Shown one piece after another: positions 63,807-64,000 of a stretch of 64,000 nucleotides of DNA; positions within the stretch are counted from its first letter, which is position 1, and each line of letters starts with the position of its first letter. The notes below the pieces were generated by a model. The model had not been told where the DNA came from. It made no database searches and saw only the letters and a program-made list of their open reading frames with translations. Source of the DNA: Bacteroidetes bacterium GWF2_41_31 (GTDB taxonomy: Bacteria > Bacteroidota > Bacteroidia > Bacteroidales > F082); assembly GCA_001769215.1 (NCBI GenBank), contig MEOL01000030.1:1-64000 (forward strand), read 5' to 3'. The position numbers were made by a program, and so were the translations under genes.

Positions 63807-64000
63807 TTAATGGTGATGGCCACCACTTCCGTGAACATGTCCATGATTTAGTTCTTCATGGCTGGCACCGCGGACTTCCAGCACTGTCCCTGAAAAGTGC
63901 AGTTTTTTCCCAGCAAGCGGGTGGTTAAAATCCATTTTTACTTTTTCATCTCCAATCTCTAAAATGAGACCTTCGAGTGGATTGCCATCCTGGTCCTGCA
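63807..64000 (-). CDS. FKBP-type peptidyl-prolyl isomerase, SlyD-like (C-terminal part)
   Basis: Reverse frame from the window edge to TAA at 63809-63807; 64 residues visible. It shows VKMDFNHPLAGKKLHFSG and VLEVRGASHEEL, the typical SlyD end, then a His/Gly-rich metal-binding tail HGHVHGSGGHHH. It assists protein folding and binds nickel or other metals in known relatives. The start lies beyond the window. Confidence 0.93.
   Translation of the reverse strand, partial: QDQDGNPLEGLILEIGDEKVKMDFNHPLAGKKLHFSGTVLEVRGASHEELNHGHVHGSGGHHH

Noticed and set aside
1..64000. CRISPR array, prophage or transposon
   Set aside because: No regularly spaced repeats with unique spacers, no phage structural genes, and no transposase or integrase were found on either strand.

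Overview
The window looks like a chromosomal segment from a Bacteroidota bacterium, probably Bacteroidales-like. The evidence is the gene content and signals: type IX secretion (T9SS) C-terminal domains, a TonB-dependent-receptor-like protein with an N-terminal carboxypeptidase-regulatory-like domain, a FeoA-FeoB fusion, a DnaE with a fused proofreading domain, DUF5063, a tricorn-like S41 protease, several matches to the Bacteroidota -7 promoter box TAnnTTTG, and few Shine-Dalgarno sequences. No transposase, integrase, phage gene or CRISPR array is visible.

Layout. Positions 1-8515 hold a cut-off gene end, a DMT exporter, a small membrane protein, an S41 protease, tRNA-His with its terminator, a secreted glycosidase-like protein and an S9 peptidase. 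Positions 8643-14115 form a nucleotide-sugar operon (ugd, UDP-glucuronate decarboxylase, rmlD-like reductase, phosphohexomutase, DUF5063). FeoAB, an Hpt protein and a TPR lipoprotein follow, then recA-bcp and nth (14198-20503). Positions 20727-24780 encode a fatty acyl-AMP ligase fused to an acyl carrier domain and a LytS/LytTR-type two-component pair. Positions 25145-28354 hold two accessory genes and a truncated second copy of the histidine kinase within an 812-bp direct repeat.

The highlight is 28355-38763, a visibly AT-rich island read on the minus strand. It is a thiazole/oxazole-modified peptide (TOMM) cluster resembling the streptolysin S locus. It has a 44-residue precursor with core CCCCCCSCCCC (37611-37745, easy to miss by gene calling), an E1-like leader-binding protein (SagC-like), a YcaO cyclodehydratase ending in PHPFP (SagD-like), a SagB-type dehydrogenase, an ABC ATPase and permease, a small M50-type membrane metalloprotease, two paralogous lipoproteins and a TonB-receptor-like outer-membrane protein. 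Upstream lie a stand-alone LytTR regulator and an array of TGGT motifs at 20-21 bp spacing that fits a LytTR operator. A 14-bp perfect hairpin separates the precursor from the modification genes, as a terminator separates sagA from sagB. I infer a secreted azole-containing peptide, possibly cytolytic or antibacterial, with an outer-membrane module added for a Gram-negative envelope.

Positions 39042-64000 return to ordinary genes: tricorn-like protease, htpG, a T9SS cargo protein, a zinc-ribbon protein, msrA, rpsP, dnaE, trxA, a DUF58 protein, two outer-membrane proteins, DUF2461, a DUF3298-like lipoprotein or secreted protein, a YigZ-family protein, dnaA, a low-molecular-weight phosphatase homologue lacking its catalytic cysteine, a PLP dehydratase, an RsmI-like methyltransferase and the end of a SlyD-type isomerase.
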